A stretch of 64,000 bases of DNA, taken from contig CANNZV010000341.1 of NCBI GenBank assembly GCA_947561585.1, forward strand, positions 248,001 through 312,000. The letters are read 5' to 3'. This DNA is from Caprella mutica. Lineage: Eukaryota > Arthropoda > Malacostraca > Amphipoda > Caprellidae. Positions 62,094 to 64,000 of this stretch are shown one piece after another. A program made the translations under genes and the position numbers. Every line of letters starts with the position of its first letter. Within the stretch, counting starts at the first letter, position 1. Under the pieces are notes generated by a model. That model made no database searches, had not been told where the DNA came from, and was given only the letters and a program-made list of their open reading frames with translations.

Positions 62094-62840
62094 GAGAGAC
62101 GTGTACATGCTTCACTGGCCACCAAAACACTTGCCAATCTTTCTACCAACAACCTGAAAATGGCATTCCTCAAACGTCTCGATGTGCTCTTTATCGACGA
62201 AGCGGGTCTTCTCAGCGCCAAGTACCTGTCTATCATAGACATCGTCTCCAGGAAACTAAGGAAAGCAGAGCAACCTTTTGGCGGAGTCCTCATAATCACC
62301 ACTGGAGACAACGAGCAGCTGAAGCCTATCGATGGACTATCAATTTTCCGCAGCACACTTCTCGTGACACACTTTGATGTGCTCATGCTGACTTAACTAG
62401 TCAGAGCGAGAGCAGACGAAGATCTTCAAAGGACAATAGTGCTCCTAAGAAGTCACAACCTCACAGCAGCCCAAATTAATAAGGTGACTGAAATAATTGA
62501 GAGGAGATGCGTACAGAGATTCTTCCCATCCTTCTAAGATGTTCGCCAGGGAATTCTCTCCATACTGAGCACAAGGAAAGCCCAAGTAGAGTGCACCGAC
62601 AAAGTGCTCATGCAAACTATAGCCAATCTCGCAAATCCACAAAGGGACATGTTGGAAGCAGAGTCACAAGACCTCGTTGAAAAGGCGGGAGGTACCTGGC
62701 ATCCAGCAGACAACTCTGTGTCGAATAAACTCGATAGGACAGTGTTAGAGCCTAGAAAGCTAAAACTGATCCTATGATCAATAATTAGGTTGACCTATAA
62801 CAACATGAATGTTACTAGAAACATCTACAGAAAAAATTCT
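62094..62840 (+). pseudogene. Pif1-type DNA helicase fragment of a mobile or virus-like element
   Basis: One plus-strand frame runs for about 245 codons with only three stops (62,394, 62,535 and 62,775). It includes the Walker B segment RLDVLFIDEAGLLS, motif III as VLIITTGDNEQLKPIDG, a VRARADEDLQRT region, and the late segment IRLTYNN. These are the middle motifs of Pif1-like superfamily 1B helicases. The N-terminal Walker A part is missing and the end is cut by a palindrome. Composition is GC-richer than the surroundings. It belongs to some large transposon or integrated element; the class cannot be told from this piece. Confidence 0.8.
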
Positions 62841-63047
62841 ATAGATTCAATTTTCTCTGATTTTCTCTGATAAATCAATCCTACAAACAAACTCCTTTTC
62901 AATGAAGGAAAAATCAGAGCAGGAGGTGAACAAAAGGATAACTTAATATTCAAACAACGATGTTAGAGAACATTGTCTAACGTCGTTGTTTGAATTTTAA
63001 GTTATCCTTTTATTAGCAGAGAAAATTGAATCTATAGAATTTTTTCT
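62829..63047. repeat. Nested inverted repeat inside helicase remnant
   Basis: Outer arms AGAAAAAATTCTATAGATTC (62,829 on) and its inverse at 63,017-63,047, about 31 bp each. Inner arms AAAAGGATAACTTAATATTC... (62,932-62,968) and its inverse (62,976-63,011), about 36 bp each with a 7-base loop. The two arm pairs are nested but not evenly spaced. Probably a small foldback insertion or an inversion breakpoint. Confidence 0.85.
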
Positions 63048-63459
63048 ACGATAGGATGAAAAAAACAAACAGAAGATACATTCAAATATATTGAATTAAG
63101 CACATTCAATTATGACTGGAATTTTTCATTTGAAAAGATTGTCTGAACCTTTTAGAAGAGGGTTTTTCTTAATAAAGTTATCTATATTGATCTATCAATG
63201 AATCAAGTAAATATCTCTACAATGAATTAATAAAGAAGATTCTTACTTAACTGGGTGAATGATATAATTTTGAAAAATACAATATTATTTCCCAAAGTGG
63301 TGCACTCTTTTTGAACAATGTGAAATAGACACGCGGGTTGTTAATATGCCCTTACTTGTTGTACATTAGTAGAACATCGAAAGAATATTGATACTTAATC
63401 ATTGAATAGGCTTGAAAAATGTTTGGATTGTTTTTAAGCAAAAGTGTAGAGCTCCTTCA
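63048..63459. other. Spacer
   Basis: AT-rich sequence between the palindrome and the reverse-strand nuclease remnant; nothing recognised. Confidence 0.4.
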
Positions 63460-64000
63460 GTACTAGGTTTCTGAACGGCCAAGGCTTCTGAACTCAGTTC
63501 GGATCTTCACCATCAGTCTTCTACAGATGAGATGGTAGTTGGTATTCCAGATTGGATGTACGTTCATGTGTATCGCTGTTTCTCATCTAGTTTCTGTGGT
63601 AAACTCCGACTCTGGTTCTCCTTCGAATCCTAAGATAAACGCTAGGAGAATGTAAGGACAGTAAGTCCTGTCTTATAGTGCTGTTGGGCTATTGAGTTTT
63701 GTATCTCATCTCTAATGTTCAAGCACTGGCCGATTTTGAAGTGTTTTTTGTCCTTGCTGCTCACAGCAAAGTAAACAAACCCCATGTCTACACTAGAAAT
63801 GTTGCAATCAATGCATTTGAAAGTAAGGGGACGATCTGACTGCAATATCCTTGGAGTATCCTCAACTGGGTTGAGTAGTCCACTTTTCTGATTAGTTTTC
63901 TCACAGCGTTGAGAGTGTCCCTTATTCTGCCTACGAAGTAGATGTCATCAAGAGACTTCACTCTTGATAATATTACCAGTAGTTGATTCCTTTCCCAAAG
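63460..64000 (-). pseudogene. Helicase C-terminus joined to decayed GIY-YIG nuclease domain
   Basis: Reading from the window edge on the minus strand, LWERNQLLVILSRVKSLDDI and YFVGR correspond to the C-terminal Pif1/UvrD-like motif (LSR...DIyFvG). A short linker is followed by GFVYFAVSSKDKKHFKIGQC (GIY-YIG pattern, with VYF and KIG in place of GIY and YIG), then in a shifted frame PYILLAFILGFEGE. The frameshift and stops show decay. The 5' part lies outside the window. The same kind of element as at 62,094 is likely, but on the opposite strand. Confidence 0.72.

Overview
The window reads as animal nuclear DNA, most likely from an insect. It is AT-rich, its genes are split by GT-AG introns, it carries an ionotropic chemoreceptor gene of the arthropod type, and it is densely packed with eukaryotic transposon remnants (hAT, Tc1/mariner/pogo, Harbinger-like, LINE and Foldback-like). 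I see no bacterial operons, CRISPR arrays, tRNA or rRNA genes. The insect order cannot be fixed from the sequence.

Layout. 1-10,270 is gene-poor and holds short foldback elements plus one repeat element swollen by two minisatellites (31 bp and 21 bp units). 10,275-14,693 (minus) is a 13-exon ionotropic receptor (IR) gene with a signal peptide, a split ligand-binding region and M1/M3/M4 segments; one exon junction is off by a single base. 17,426-29,127 (minus) is gene A and 39,253-50,324 (minus) is gene B: tandem paralogues of a sodium-coupled SLC5 solute carrier (SMCT/SMVT type), each with 11 coding exons. My exon models sum to 581 and 574 codons plus a stop, with identical intron phases. A fragment of a third copy lies at 61,860-62,093, cut off by a piece of a Pif1-type helicase gene. 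The last kilobase carries more helicase fused to a decayed GIY-YIG nuclease domain, on the opposite strand. All three SLC5 units point the same way, so the locus is the remains of an array of at least three.

The most interesting structure is in the introns and spacers. Four complete elements (42,192-43,077; 44,897-45,818; 25,348-27,904; 53,680-54,889), plus one lone end near 60,880, have ends built as a 7-base head, then GG, then tandem short units in inverted orientation. They are flanked by 9-bp direct repeats, two of them perfect. That is the architecture of Drosophila Foldback (MULE-related) elements. Each copy carries its own version of a unit of the type AATTnnyCGAAan, or GGTAARTTCACC in the fourth copy. 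Because genes A and B are paralogous, several insertions in one gene can be compared with an empty site in the other: the Foldback-like element at 44,897, the hAT element at 18,476 and the Harbinger-like element at 22,014.

A second theme is minisatellites inside transposable elements. In two cases a second copy of the element in this window has only one to four units where the first has many, so the array expansion can be watched within 64 kb. All exon boundaries were read by eye from splice consensus and frame; no alignment or database search was run.
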